Shown: positions 49,111 to 62,704 of the stretch, in pieces
Numbering within the stretch: the first letter of the stretch is position 1
How the letters are laid out: each line of letters begins with the position of its first letter
Assembly: GCA_019925105.1 (NCBI GenBank)
Contig: JAHGAU010000006.1
Span: 1 to 64,000 of the forward strand
Direction of reading: 5' to 3'
DNA from: Niebla homalea
Taxonomy: Eukaryota; Ascomycota; Lecanoromycetes; Lecanorales; Ramalinaceae
DNA: 64,000 nt
Notes under the pieces: generated by a model
Databases searched by the model: none
What the model saw: only the letters and a program-made list of their open reading frames with translations
What the model was told of the DNA's origin: nothing
Translations under genes and position numbers: made by a program

Positions 49111-49808
49111 TGCAGTGAGAGATGCCTGGTTTGATGCAATTGGCGAACCGATTACACTGCACGATAGATACAGCTCAGGTTTGATTGACGTTTCAGCGGA
49201 GCTTGAAAACGTTTCAGTATCTTGTAGCACCTAAGACAACCAATCAAAGTGGCACTTGAGAATCGGTAGGCATCTCCCAGACTTACGTGCTCATTCACCA
49301 CAATGTTCAATATTTTTTGGGCTATTAATGATAACATTAGCCATGATAACGGGATTGGCTAACCATTTCGGGTAGCCGGTCTAACCATATCCGGCATCAA
49401 ATCTATTATCACGCCATAAGAATGATAATTATCAAGGATTACTTGAAAGGAGTGGAACAGCAGCCCCCACTTCCTAATACAGTTAAATCCCGTATGTTTC
49501 GCCAGCTGTGTTTTTCGTTGTAAAGCCGATGAATATCGGCCTTTTTACTTCATTGTTCTTTCTTTTGGTACTCGCTCTTTCTCAAATCCTGTAGGCTTTG
49601 ACTCAAAACGTCATATATCATGGGACATGAGAGCCGTTCATCATCTGCCACGTTGATACCATCATCACTCAGCCACTCACTGCATCCACAACCCTTAGGT
49701 ACGACACGATTCCATGCATTCATATTTCATTGTATGATTTCCACTCGATCCATCAAGATAGTAATTTTTCATGCTCAACGGAGCTGAAACTTCCATTATC
49801 AGCCAGTC
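49111..49808. promoter_or_regulatory. Shared upstream region of two divergent SDR genes
   Basis: 698 bp between the start codons. It contains an inverted repeat GCCGAT-GAAT-ATCGGC at 49,525-49,540 and several CGG/CCG-bearing words (TTCGGGTAGCCGGTC near 49,367; ATATCCGGCATC near 49,387). Fungal Zn2Cys6 regulators usually bind pairs of CGG triplets, so these are candidate operator sites, but no specific regulator can be named. Confidence 0.35.
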
Positions 49809-50848
49809 ATGGGCTTCGTTGGCTTCATGTATCGCCAAAAGCGTTGTCACCCGCAGCCTATCACACCGCAGAACCTCACAGGCCAGACTGCCCTCATCAC
49901 CGGCGCAAATGGTGGTATAGGCCTAGCAACTGCCAGTCTATTGATGGACTTCCATGTCTCTCGCATCATCATGGCTGTGCGCACAACAACCAGCGGCGAA
50001 AAAGCCAAGGCGGATCTCTTGAAAGCTCATCCCAGTTGCACAGTGGAAGTCTGGCCCCTCGACATGGACTCATTTGACAGCGTCCTTGCCTTCGGTGATC
50101 GCATCCAAGATATTGATCGTCTGGACATGGTTTACCTCAACGCTGGCGTTAAAAAGCAGGCCTGGGAGGTCAACAGCCTCACCGGCCACGAGACTACTAT
50201 CCAGATCAATCATCTAAGCACATCTCTTCTGTCCCTCCTCCTTCTCCCTCCACTGCGCGCCACGGCAGCGAAACTTTCAAAACCTTCGCGCATGACAATC
50301 ACCTCTTCGGAAGTCCACATGTGGACCTCCTTCAAAGAACGTACCGCACCCAACATCCTCGTCGAGCTTGACCAAAAGTCGAATTGGGGAAATCCAGACC
50401 GATATAATGTTTCTAAGCTGCTCAACGTGCTTTGGACACGCGAGCTCGCTAGCAAGGTGGATGCCCGAGATATCATCATCAACACCGTCAATCCCGGGTT
50501 GGTCAAGAGTACCCTTCATCGCGAGAACACCAACGCGATGGAAACTAGGTTCACCAACTTCTTTGGGTGGACCACCGAGGAAGCAGCGAGAACGTTGGTC
50601 AATGCTGCTGTCATCCAAGGTCCTCAGAGCCATGGGTGCTACATGAGCGAATGTAAATTGACAAGGTAAGTAACGCAAAGGCACCAGTCATTATCCCTCG
50701 ATGGATTTTCACTAACAAATCCTCAATTCTCAGTCCCTCCGACTGGGTTCGCTCCGCCAATGGGAAGGCGATCCAGAAGCAATTGTGGGATCAGACTATT
50801 CAGACGCTGGAGAACGACTCCTCGTCCAAACCCAAGTCTTACTTGTGA
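49809..50848 (+). CDS. Short-chain dehydrogenase, retinol dehydrogenase/WWOX-like
   Basis: Two exons (49809-50665, 50734-50848; 68 bp intron) give 323 residues. TALITGANGGIGLATASLL is the TGxxxGxG loop. AVRTTTSGEKAK has an Arg after strand 2, favouring NADP(H). LDMVYLNAGV corresponds to NNAG. MTITSSEVHMW has the catalytic Ser and DRYNVSKLLNVLW the YxxxK pair. NTVNPGLVKSTL follows as expected. The length and the extra C-terminal segment (PSDWVRSANGKAIQKQLWDQ) fit the longer SDRs often found beside PKS genes that reduce ketones in the pathway. The start at 49,809 is the first ATG; a second Met at residue 7 is possible. Confidence 0.9.
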
Positions 50849-51501
50849 GCCTTGCTCGACTAACAGATGGATACGGACATCATGTAATACGGTCTTACGA
50901 CCATAAGCAGTTCGAGATAGAATGGAGTATATGGTCATCGGCGAAAGAGTGTAGTTACTGCGCTCAAGAGATTATGGAAGACTTCGATTCATTCAATGTC
51001 CACAAACTGCTCCTCTCGACATTTCTATTTCTCACGTTCTCCACCTCCTTGCTGATTCCACGGATGCCTTGAGCTCGCCAGGTATGAAGATACATACGGA
51101 GAGTTTCCTGGCTCTCCTCAACCAGCTAGACCCTTCCTCGGCCAACTAAGGCTCTCAGACCCTGGAAAACGGAAAATATTTCATTCCTGCTAAAAGAATA
51201 ACGCGATCCGGGAGATATCTCGTCGCTATGAACAACGAGGACGTCTTTCTGGATGAAGAAGTAAGCCGCAATAGGTGGGTATTAGAACGAGCAGTGAATG
51301 GGCACACTCGTTTGATTTGACCATTCTCTCCTATCTAAGGCAAATCGACGTACTGGAAGAAAAGAGTTCGTCTCAAAGCAAGCGTGAACAATCGTTGTCT
51401 TCAATCGTTCCCCTCTGACTCACGTTATACTGTCGGCGGTCTTCTATATGTCTCGCATGTGCTCCACCAGCCTCGTAACATCTCCCAATACATTCCACCC
51501 T
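50849..51501. other. Intergenic between converging SDR and PKS genes
   Basis: About 650 bp containing the 3' regions of two convergent genes. No coding content was recognised. Confidence 0.45.
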
Positions 51502-54500
51502 TTACTTCTCCTTCTCTAGCCCCCTCACGACTTGCTCTACCAAGTCCACAATCTTCGTGCTTGGATCCAGCAGCTCCAAGAACGCAATATCTGTCTTCAG
51601 TACCTTGATGAACCAGTTCCTCAACTCCGCAGCAATCATGCTGTCCATACCATAAGTGCTCACCGCCTTCAAAGGGTCCATTTCGTCGGCTGGCGTGAAG
51701 AGGAGTTTCGAGAGGCGCTCGAGGATAGCGGACGTGAGCAGATCCTTGAGCTCGGTAGGATTCAATGAACTGTTGGCGAGTGCCGCAACAACCGCGGAGG
51801 AAGAGCTGCTGTTGCCACCGGCACCACCGCTGGTTTGGACTTCTTGGTGAGACAGGTCCTCCAGGGCTTGCAGGAGCCGGCCGAACCGCGCATCTGTGTG
51901 CCAAGTGAACGCGGTAGCTAGACCCTTGCGATAGAGACCGAGAAGCTTAGCTGGCTCGAGGCCTGTGAGAAGGTGCGCTTTGGCGAGAGGGTCTGGGGCA
52001 GCCGTCCCACCGCTCTTGGCAGTTCCTGCTTTGGCACCCATTTGGGAGGCGAACGAACCTTCGAGAAGCTTAAGGAATTCGACTTTAGCGGACCCATAAA
52101 CGCCGTTCCGCACTAATGATCTTTGCACATCGGGCAATTGGCTGACGAAGCCAACTTCAAGGATCATACCCAATGCGAAAGATTGAGCAGGAAGACCCAG
52201 CGAGGCGCGGTGGCGGGCAAAGCTGTCCTGGAAGGCGTTGCCTGCGCAATAGCTGCCTTGAGTGGCTGTCCCAATCATGGTTACTATGGAGGAAGTCATG
52301 GTGAAGAAGTCTAGAGGTTGATCGAGTGTGGCGGCGTGGAGATTGAGAGTGCCAATAACTTTTGGGTCCATCACCGACCGAAACTGGGTCAATGACATAT
52401 TGTCAAACATGGCGTCATTGACCACCATAGCGGCTTGGATGACACCTTTGATCGGGGTAATGACCTGACGAACAGCCGCGAGAACCGCAGGTTGTGAGGT
52501 GATGTCGCATTTGATCACTTGAGTAACGACATTCATGGCTTGTAGGTCGTTGAGCATTTCGTTGGCGACAATACTAGGAGAGCCAGAGCGGGATAGATAG
52601 ACCAAATGTTTAGCTCCATGCTCCGCCATCCAGATGCTGATACTTCGCCCGACTCCACCAAGGCAGCCAGCGAGAAGATAACATGCATCTGGATCAAAGC
52701 AGACCGGCTCTGGTGTCGCTCGAACCTTGAGCGTCGTGGTTGGATCTTGGAAGGTTACAACAAGCTTCCCAATATGAACGCCTTTGGCAAATTGCATCAT
52801 GGCTTGCTCAAGTCTCGAAATATCAAAGGTCTGTATGTGGTGGAGCGGCTGGATGGCACCTTGTGCACGTAAGCTCTTTAGCTTTGACATAAGATCTGAT
52901 ACCTTGGCTGGCATTTGCTGATTCATAAGACCAAGGTCGAAGGAGGAGAAGGTGGCGTTTCGTTTGAAAACCTCCATGTTGAGCTTGCCATGATCCAGAA
53001 CATCTGTCCTTCCAACTTCAATGAACCTCCCGAATGGGGCGATGGCTCTCCAGCTTTCGTGCATAGCTTCCCCTGCAGCTGAGCAGAGAATGACATCCAG
53101 TCCGATCCCATTGGTTTCCGCCAAGATTTTGGATGGTGTGGCTAAGTCCCGAGAATTGAAGATGCGGTCTTGAGCAATGCCAAACATAGAGGTCAACATC
53201 GCTGCTTTATGATCACTGCCAACTGTTGCATAGATCTCTCCACCAAGATGTCTCGCCACCTGGATAGCGGCCATGCCTAGACCACCACCAGCCGACTGAA
53301 TCAAAACACTTTCGCCTTTCTGTAGTCTTGCTAGGTGATCAAGTGCATATATTGCAGTCATGAAGATAACAGGCATTGAGGCTGCTGCTTCAAAACTGTC
53401 GGACGGATCTAATTTCTGCATTGATCGCGCCGGTGCACGAACGAAGTTGCCAAAGTTGCCAGGAGCAGCACCGAATACTGCATCCCCGACCACAAGGCTC
53501 GTCACCTTGTGTCCTACCTCAGTCACAACGCCAGAGCACTCAGTGCTGTATTTGTCCCAATCAAAGCGTCCAAGGGCAACGGCAAGGTCCTGGTCATTTC
53601 AACACCTCGTTAGAAGACACAAAATTGAGGTAGGGATTGGTGATTCCCGGTCATACCTTTACATTCAGGCCAATAGCCCGGACCCTGATCTGGACATGCT
53701 CATCTGGCAATGGATTTCTGAAGTCTCGATCCTCTCTAAAATAAAGAGAGCTCAAGATGCCAGATTGATCGAAATCGATACCCAGAGGTTTTGCTTCATC
53801 TATGGCAACAAAGTTCGTTGCGTTCATGGTACCTTCTTGCTCTCGGAACCTTTGACTGAGCGAATCCTCTGGAGCAAGTCTACTGACATGACAAATACCA
53901 TTTCGAAGCGCGATCTCACTTTCATGGACTCCAGAATCTTTGTTTGCATCTTGCAGCCAGGCCTCTCTTGTGAGAATCAAATCTGCGAGGCTCTCGTCGG
54001 CTTGATCATATCCGACGTCGAGGTCAATAGTCACGATCTTCACATTGGGTTTCTCGGTAATGACTGCGCGCATAAGACCGCTGGTCAATGCCTGTTCGGG
54101 TCTGACTCCAGCAATGAGCCCGCCAGCTGTGATCCACAGGACAGACTTCGCTCTCTGGAAGAGTGTCTTAAGACATTCTAGACCGATGGCGTCCATGTCG
54201 AAGAGGAAGCTGTTGAGGAGATCTACAAGAACAATGATCCTTGAATTCTCCGGTAAGGCGTAGGAATTGCGCATTGAGGTCAGCGTTATAGAGTATCCTT
54301 TGTTCATGGCGCGGTCCTCCAGAGTATAGCTAAGAGATGGTGGAATATCGTCGTAAATTAGCAGCAGCTCAGGTTTTGAAGTGCTTGGAGGCAATCGAGG
54401 AGCTTCTGGCTCTATCGCAGTGGTAATAATGACAGAAGCCATAGCAATAGAGCTGTCATGGTCATCGAGAAGTATATCGATACCACTAAAACCATTCCCA

Positions 54501-57500
54501 ACGAGTGTATCTTGCCACATTTCCTTAGTCAACAGCGGACTATCAACGCGGCCATCAAGGAGACCGTTCCAATAATCCGGAAAAGTTCCCAAAACGAGCC
54601 CAGTGCCAATGTGGACGTTTGTGATTTCGAGCAAAATCATCTTTCCGCCGGGTTTCAGAAGACTTCTAGCATGCTGGATGGTTTCCGCAATTGTAGTAGT
54701 CGCATGTAGAACCTGCGATGCAATAATCAGGTCATACTTAGACTCGAAACCTTGAGCGTGAGGGTCCTTTCCAATATCTAGTACTTTGTACTGAATCCCA
54801 GCGTAGTCCGAGAACTCGTCCTGGGCTTTGCCGAAGAAAGAGGTACTAACGTCAGTGAAGTAATATTCATCGTAGCATTTGGATTGCGTACGGCCTGCTA
54901 ACGTGTTCAGAAGAAGGCGTGTTGCACCACCGGTGCCAGCCCCAATTTCTAGCATTTTCATGTTCGGCCATTTGTGTGCGATAAGGGATATAGCACGACA
55001 AAGTTGGGGGTAGCTGCCAGAAATCCCTATTCCAGAGATATAACGCTCGGTCAAGAGATCGTCCTTCAGAGTAACGTCTAAGCCGCTGGTCTTCCCAGAA
55101 AATATCTCGCCTAGCTGATCGAAGACCCTTTTGATCAGTCGCGCCTCTACAATTGTGTGAAGCTGATTTGAGACTTTTTCGATGATTTCAAGCCTATGTG
55201 AAGATGAACATCTCATAGCAGCCTGGCCATAGGGAAGATCGCCGCGGTGTGCCCTCTCGACACAACGCTCAACCCACCACAAAAATCTCTGCAGGTGCTC
55301 ACTGTGAGACTGCTTGAAAAGGCTTGAGTGACCCTGATGAATCTCCATCAGGACATATGCGGCTAACTCATCAAATTTCTCAAACAGAGGCTTGAGTACG
55401 TTGGCATCAGTCGTTGGTGGGAACATGGCTTGCGCCTGCGCATTGGTCATAGAGCTGATGTCAGGCTTCCACAACAATCGAAGGTATGGGTTCCGTATGG
55501 CAACGGCTGTTTTAGTATCAACTGAGGATTCGTATGATACACAGCGCAGCTTCTTGATGTCTAGCAAAGTGTTTCCAGATTTACCAAAGAGCTGCGTTCG
55601 AGCATATGCGCCTCTCAGCCCTCGAAGCTCTCCAGCTGCTTGGCCATAACCTTTTGACGAGATGTGGTCGACGTCACTCGGTATCCACAATGACATCTCT
55701 TCGACAAAGACGGGGACGAAAGCTTTGTGAACTTTCTCTGGTTGCCCGGCGTGACAAGCAATTAGAGCCAGTTGCAAGCAACTATCAATTGTGGCTGGAT
55801 GAATAATATAACTGGATTCCCCACCTTTGACACTGCCTTCGGTAGAATTGAGAGCAACAGTGGCGGTCGCTCTATTCTGATTGGGACGTGCCTTAATATC
55901 TGTCAAGGCTTGAAAAGCCGGGCCGTATCCCAGACCAACATCTGCAAACTTATCATACCAGCCAGATGCGTCCACAGGCCTCGCCTTCGGATCGATAGCA
56001 AATCGGGTTTCGACGGAATCTGAGTGCATCTCCACACAAATGGATCCATTACAGTTGTCGATCCACTGCTCCATATGTAAGGAGCTTATCTTGAACTCGT
56101 GCCACCGATTGGAGGCTCTGGATGCGGTAAGATTCGTAGCCTGCAAATTCAGAACGGTTTCGACCCCTAGATCGTCGTCTGGAACCTCCATGGCCGAAGT
56201 GATAGCCACGTTGCGGAATGAGAAACCTCTAATACTTGCTTCGTTGGCCGTCTCGTGAACATGCTGAGATAAGGCTTCAATAGCCATTGCTAAGTAGCCA
56301 GCCGCAGGGAATATAGGTGTTGGCAAAAGCTTGTGATCTTCCAGCCATGGGACATCTTTTATGCGCAACATGTTGCGCCAGGATGGGCTTGATTTGGCAC
56401 TACCGGGCTGCTTGGCTCCTAAAATATCATGACGAAGATGCTTTCGAAGACGCCATTCCTTGTTCAGACGGCTCTCGTAGTAGATCGGAGTCCCATAGTG
56501 ATATTGATAATTTGGAAGATCTCTCACAGTCAAGCCGTCAACCTTTGTGGATCTGGAAGTTTCCTCAATGTGGCCGGTCGAATTGACAGCTCCAATGTCG
56601 ATTGCAACGTTTCGGACAAAGAGGTTGCCAGCAAGAGACAGCATATTGTGGACGCTGTCCTCGCCACGAATGATGCTGCTAAGGCATGGAGCAAGTTTGG
56701 TGCCATCTTGCAATTCGAGAGCCGATCGGATTTGGCGAAGAGGACCAGCTAATGCACCATGCGGCCCGATTTCGATCAAAAAATCTATCTTCGCTTCTGG
56801 CAGCTTTGCCAGCCTCTCAACAGCATTGCTGAATAACACGGCCGATTCTAAGTTCTTGCGCCAGTAACTAGGGGAGACATCCCGGTGTGCTGGTGAGGTG
56901 AGAGGATCGACGGAAGAAACCCACACGGCAGGATCATGGATGTTACCGTTGCAGACAACTTTGGCAGCTTTCTCCAAAGCGATGGTCGTAAGTCTCTCAT
57001 AAATTTCCCCAAGCGGTGCCATATGGTGAGAATGGTAGGCTTTACTGCCGGTTTGGAGGATCCGAGTAAAGATCTGTCTTTGATCTAGTACCTCTTTGAC
57101 GCTCCTGACTGCTTCAGTATCTCCTGAAAGGGTGGTACTCTTTGGGGAATTGACTGCAGCAATAACAACCTTCCCTTCAACCAAATCGAGATAGGACGAA
57201 ACGTCTTGCGGTCCGAGCCCCACTGCAAGCATGAGCCCCTTCGTCTGATTAGTCGCAAGTACTTTTCCTCGGTAGTAAGCCATGATGATAGCCTCACTGG
57301 CCGTATGACAGCCTGCGGCATAGGCGGCAGCAATTTCTCCCGAAGAATGACCCACAGTAACCACCGGTCTCACATTCCATAGTGATAGGAGATCAACCAT
57401 TGCAATCTGAATAGCAGTGCACAGGGGTTGCGATAATTCTGGCTCCGAAACTCGACTCGTAGCTGCAGGGGCTAACAAGGCAGACTCAATGCTCCAGCGA

Positions 57501-59761
57501 GGTGGCTCAGGAACTTTCCTAAGAACAGCGTCGAGAGAACGAACACTCCGTCTGTAAGATTCGAATTCCGCGAAAAGCTGACGACCCATACCCGGCCATT
57601 GCGCCCCCTGTCCAGTAAATACATAGCCTACCTTTTGGGTGGAGACAAAGCTCTTGCCGAAGATGGTTTTAGATGCAACGCATGAACGGGCCAAGTCATT
57701 GGCCTCTGCGATAGTATAAGCCCTCTGGAAGAACTTGGATCTTCTGCAACCTAGTGTATAGGCAAGGTCGACAGGATCGTAAAGATCTGCTACGTCCGCA
57801 ATCGCGGAGATATTGGCCTTTAGAGAATAGTCATCATGGCCAGAGAACGGTAACAAAAGAAGTCTTCGCGAGCCAACAACAGACCCTGACAGCTCATCGG
57901 GTATATCTTTTGCTACAGAAAATTGGGTATGACGCTTGTTGACGTGAGATTCTTCCATTGAGTCACTTTGACCGTCAACAATTTCTCTCTCACTGCAGCT
58001 ACGCTTCTTACCCTCGTTATCTGCTGGATGACTTTGGAGAAAGTTAGTATTGTCATTGACGAGTTCCGGCAGCATCATCGATACTGTTGATGCCTCGCTA
58101 CCAGCGCTGTCGCGAGATGGACTGGAAGATCTGCTACAATGGTCACTGTTGGTCTCACTGGAGCTTCGACTAAGATTCTTGCTTGACTGTCTGACCGCGT
58201 GAGGCTGATAGCCTGGCAAAAGTGATTCAATTCCTTCGACAATGCAATGTGCATTTGCTCCACCGTAGCCAAATGAATTGATGCTGGCTCGTTTGATTGG
58301 CTTGGATGCTGGCCAAGGCGTCGTCTCCTGCACAACCTTGACACGGCAAGCTTCAAAATCAATGTTTGGATTCGGATTTACGAGTCCTATTGTCGCGGGG
58401 ATCTGACCGTGCTCGATGGCCAGTACAGCTTTCATAACACCTGCAAGTCCGCTTGAGGACTCTGAATGCCCGAGGTTTGGTTTTACGGACCCAATGAGCA
58501 ACGGTTCTGCTACCCGTCCCTGTGCGAACACTCGTCCAACAGCAGAGACTTCCAGAGGATCTCCGACCGCGGTGCCGGTGCCGTGACACTCGAAGTAGCC
58601 AGTGAGATCAGGGTCAAGACCACCTCCAGCCTCATAAGCCCGCCTAATGACAGTTTCTTGGCCTTCAGGGCTGGGGTGTGAGATACCTCCCGTCTTTCCG
58701 TTGGCATTTATGGAGGTGGCGCGAATGACGGCGCGTATGGGATCTCTGTTGTCGATGGCATCTGATAACTTCTTGATGTAAAGGACACCAAACCCGTCAG
58801 CGCGGGCGTAGCCGTCAGCGCTAGCGTCGAATGTGTGGCAGGTTGAGGTTGGCGATATAGCGCCTAGCTTGGTGGAAAAGAGCTGCGCTTCGGGTCCGAG
58901 GATGAGATTGCTACCGCCCACGATGGCTGACCTGCAATCCCCACTTCTAATGGAAGAAACGGCAAGATGAAGAGCGTACATCGAGGACGAGCAAGCCGTA
59001 TCTAATGTCATACTGTCAACCCGTCAGCCATCAGCCGGTCATACTCCTCTTGAAAACTTCAGATCCTACCTAGGCCCGTGAAGATTAAAGACATAATTGA
59101 TTCGATTGCTCAAGATGGTGATGCCTCCCCCTGTAGTGACATATGGAAGCGGATGATCGGCATCTCGAACCTGCATAAGCTGATGATCGTAGTTGAAATT
59201 CCCCACGAAGACGCCGGTTGTGGAACCAGAAAACTTCTCCCACGGCTCACCAGCGTTTTCAAAGGCCTCGTAAGTGACTTCGAGTAATTTCCGTTGGGCT
59301 GGATCCATGGTCATGGTCTCAACTGGGGTAATGCCAAAAAAGTTGTGATCAAATTGTTTTGGGTCTTCTTTGAGGAAGTAGCCGCCTTGTGTGAATATGC
59401 TGCCTGGGCGGTGCTGGTTCGGGTGGTAAAACCCGCCAAGGTTTAGCTTGTTCTCTTCGAAATCTCTATACCCAGACTGCTTCTGTTCCAATAAGTCCCA
59501 AAGCTTTGAAGGTGTCGACGCCTCTCCGGGCCATCGACATGCTGTAGAACCATGTATCGTCAGTCTTATGACACGACTTTGGTGAAAGGGAAGGGAGAAA
59601 GCAATGGAGACGAGATCGGAGGGGTTTCATTAAAAAACCTGATGGCCGAGTGGATCGATCAAAGATGACATACCCATTCCCACAATAGCCATAGGTTCCG
59701 GACAGTCTGAGGGAGCTGGGTCTTTCCCGAAGACCTGGGTGGTACTTGGACATCCAGGCAT
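51502..59761 (-). CDS. Highly reducing polyketide synthase (KS-AT-DH-MT-ER-KR-ACP)
   Basis: Four exons (59761-59674, 59541-59070, 59012-53657, 53589-51502) join in frame to 2,667 residues. KS: MTLDTACSSS (Cys about 194), ECHGTGT (His 330), KPNLGHS (His 369). AT: YVFTGQGAQWPGMG and VTVGHSSGEIA (Ser 743). DH: VPWLEDHKLLPTPIFPAAGY (His 1080) and HPATIDSCLQ (Asp 1263). C-MT: MLEIGAGTGGATRLLL (about 1,540). ER: VLIQSAGGGLGMAAIQ (about 2,070). KR: YLLAGCLGGVGRSI (about 2,280) with QGSYCAGNAF (Tyr about 2,419). ACP: YGMDSMIAAELR, phosphopantetheine Ser about 2,622. No thioesterase follows, so another enzyme must release the product. All catalytic residues are present, so a branched (C-methylated), highly reduced chain is expected. 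A Ser-rich linker of about 90 residues lies between KS and AT. Confidence 0.95.
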
Positions 59762-60815
59762 CTTGAACGTTAACAGAATGGCAGAGATGGTATGAGATCT
59801 GATCGTCTGAATATCTGATATATGGTCCTTAAGCCATATTGATTGGAATTCGAGGGAGAGAGTAAGATTTGAATCGGTCTTGTTGCTCATAAGATGAAGG
59901 CTGATTGGACATGGCCATGCAATATGTCACTGACAAAGCCACTAGATTGACTTCGCTGCTGATGGACAGGTCGATGGGCCCAGGCCCTTATCAGCCTGAA
60001 AAGGTGCATCTCCCCAATCGTACCTGCCGCCCCCGATCCGTTCCAAGACCGTATTGGCCAATGGAAGTCCGTTCGATAGCGCAGGGCAAGACCACCGTTG
60101 CAACCCATTCGTCTGCGGGGTGGAGAGATGAGGTGCATTGTCAGCATTCGCTAAGATACGGAGGCTCTATCCTGAATGTAAGCAGTATCCTCCCAGACCT
60201 TATGGCCGAAACCCTCATGCGTCGGCTTTGGCCATGTCCTGATCCCACACGGCAGCATATCGCGGAAGATGGAGAGATCGACTGGACATCTGTCCTTCTC
60301 TGACGACGAAAACCATTATGCAGAGTCGAGGCAGTGTCGTGATAGTCGGGAAAGCTGGAGCAAGTGAGGCGGTGTTTGATTGGGCGATGGCGTGTTGTGA
60401 TTCATTACCTCCACCCCTTCTATGCCAAATATGGTTAGCTGGTGTGCCAATGCCCGTATCAAGACGTTTCCGCCGTCCGAGATCCATCGGGTTTAAATTT
60501 CATGAAAGTAACTAACATGTTACACCGAGACTTACATTGTGCTCACCTCCAGCTGGGAGAAAAGTCGCGTCAGCCGGGGATGGTTGCACTATCGACGCCC
60601 CACACTTAATGATCCTCTTGAATGGCAGCCTCATGTAAAATTCAGATTGGCTGGCCATGCATTTGCACAACACGCGCGACACATTGCTACCATAAGCGCC
60701 GAGATAACGCACTGTGTTCCCCTACCTTGGCCTTCCCTTGACCTTCCCTTGACCTTCCCTTGACCTTCCCTTGACGATGTGAATTAGGTTTTCTGCAAAC
60801 CGAGCGCAAGTCAAA
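59762..60815. promoter_or_regulatory. Shared upstream region of PKS and CYP503-like P450 genes
   Basis: 1,054 bp between divergent starts. The PKS start is set at 59,761 (MPGCPS...PEPMAIVGM), although an in-frame Met exists at 59,890. No independent gene was recognised; a 132-codon frame at 59,905-60,303 has no motif. The right end holds a four-copy 11 bp tandem repeat annotated separately. Confidence 0.45.
60731..60774 (+). repeat. Four tandem copies of an 11 bp unit in the P450 promoter
   Basis: CCTTCCCTTGA is repeated four times without interruption, ending 41 bp before the P450 start codon at 60,816. It may be a pyrimidine-rich core promoter element that expanded by slippage, or repeated sites for a regulator. 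Confidence 0.85.
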
Positions 60816-62704
60816 ATGGGCATACTAGTGGAGAGCATGCCAATTTACAGCAAAATGCAGACCGTATTATCGCATGCCACCAAATATGAAATGTTGGTGG
60901 CCCTTGGGTTGTTCTTGTTCATCTGGATGGTAGTTTTCAACATTTGCGAGGCAGCAATAGCCAGATATCCAAGCGTCCCGATAGTTGGCAAAGCCCAGGG
61001 CATTTTGTTTCCAATATGGAGGGCCCGGATGCGATACATACTCAGAGGCGTGGATGTCATTAAAGAAGGGCATGGAAAGGTTTTGAAAGCCCTTGTCTGA
61101 TCTTGAAAGGCTCTGATTTCGTCGCCCTTCTAGTATAAGGACACTATTTTCCAAATCCCCACAGTCAACCAAGATCTACTGGTTCTACCTACGAAATACA
61201 TCGAGGAATTGAAGAGTTTACCAGAGACGACGATGAGTTCCTCTCATGCCGTAGCAGACGTAGGGAGCATTCCAACAGACCCTAACAAGATGTTTATCTG
61301 ATGGTAACCATGGTCTCAGTACTTCCTTGGGTCCTACACAACCCTGCAAATCCAACTCTTTGGCCACGTTGTCTGGGACGTAACACGCGGCCAGTTGACT
61401 CGAAATTCAGCCAAACACGTCGATCCATTAGTAGATGAGGCGGAATTCGGGTTCTTACAGGAATTGCCATTGTGTGAAGGTAAGCCCACCTCCCCAATCC
61501 AACTATCCAACGTCAGCCCAGAAGCTGCACTGTAATACTGGCTGGTATTTTCTCGGTATTCACCCAGGTCCAGATTGGACACATGTTTCCGTCCATCCGA
61601 CTTTTCTTCAGATTGTCGGTCGTACATCCGCCCGCATTTTTGTCGGCCAACCGCTATGTCGCAATCGTCTCTGGCTCGAGACGTCTATCGATTTTGCCCG
61701 GTGCGTTTTCTTGGGCAGTTCATTCCTGAAGGTCGTCCCTGCTGCTGTTCGCCCGATCGTTGGACTATTCTCTCCTCACATGTGGCGCATTCGACGCCAC
61801 CACAAGAATGCTCGTAGCCTTCTCATTCCTGAAATAACTCGCCGACGCGAAGAATTTCGTTTAAACAGTGAAGCAGGGTTCAAAAAACCCAACGACATGT
61901 TACAATGGCTCGAAGATGCATCTCAAGGGGATGATGCCAGACCAGAACGCATAGTGGATAGACAGCTTGGATTGAGTTTCGCGGCAATCCATACAACGAC
62001 CAATCACTTGGTCAATGTCATATATGATCTCGCAGCCCGTTGGAACGAATATGGTCCCGAATTGAGGGCCGAGATAGAGGAAGTCCTCGCAGCCAGCCAA
62101 GGCGTGTGGAAGAAGAGTACTCTCACCAAGTTGTCGAAATTGGACTCTTTCTCGAAAGAGTCGCAACGGATGAATCCTCCAAGTGCTCGTGAGTCTCCTT
62201 CGATGATGGTCTGACCTCCGCATACTTATCAGATTAAAACAAGTATCTTTCAATCGCAAAGTCCAGAGGCCTTATACGATCCCTTCGTCCTCGCCTCCTT
62301 ACACTCTTCGCAAGGGCAGCTACGTCGCAGTTGCTGCAGGTCCAATACTAGCCTCCGAAGATGTGTACTCTGAGCCAGAGGTGTTTGATGGTTTTCGTTT
62401 CCATCGGATGCGCTCTGAGCCTGAGGCGGAGCAGCATAACCATCAATTCGTGAGCACTGCTCTCGACAGCATGACTTTTGGACACGGGAGGTATGCTTGC
62501 CCTGGCAGATTTTTTGCAAGCAACGAGAGCAAGATAATACTGGCTATTTTGATCCTTAATTACGACATCCGATTTGGCACAGAGGCCAAAGAGGGTAGGC
62601 CAATGGGAGTGGATATACGAGAACGCCCCAATAACCGGTTCTTTGCAGATGCTTGCTTCCCAGACCCTAATGTAAAGATCTGGTTCCGGAAGAGGAAAGG
62701 GTGA
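60816..62704 (+). CDS. Cytochrome P450, CYP503/ent-kaurene-oxidase-like
   Basis: Five exons (60816-61079, 61134-61259, 61320-61479, 61568-62188, 62244-62704) join in frame to 543 residues. N-terminal membrane anchor (MLVALGLFLFIWMVVFNICE), YKDTIFQIPTVNQDLLVLPT across intron 1, GPDWTHVSVHPTFLQIVGRT, SARIFVG, the I-helix region (GLSFAAIHTTTNHL), SKESQRMNPPS (ExxR), SFNRKVQRPYTIP and the heme signature FGHGRYACPGRFFASNE. This pattern is that of fungal P450s related to ent-kaurene oxidase and many PKS/terpene tailoring P450s. The second and fourth introns rest on less typical acceptors, so those junctions are provisional. Divergent from the PKS, it probably oxidises the polyketide. Confidence 0.88.

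Noticed and set aside
53360..54181. 273-codon plus-strand frame over the PKS intron and ER/KR-MT region
   Set aside because: Antisense shadow of the PKS; the minus strand carries the clearly conserved protein.
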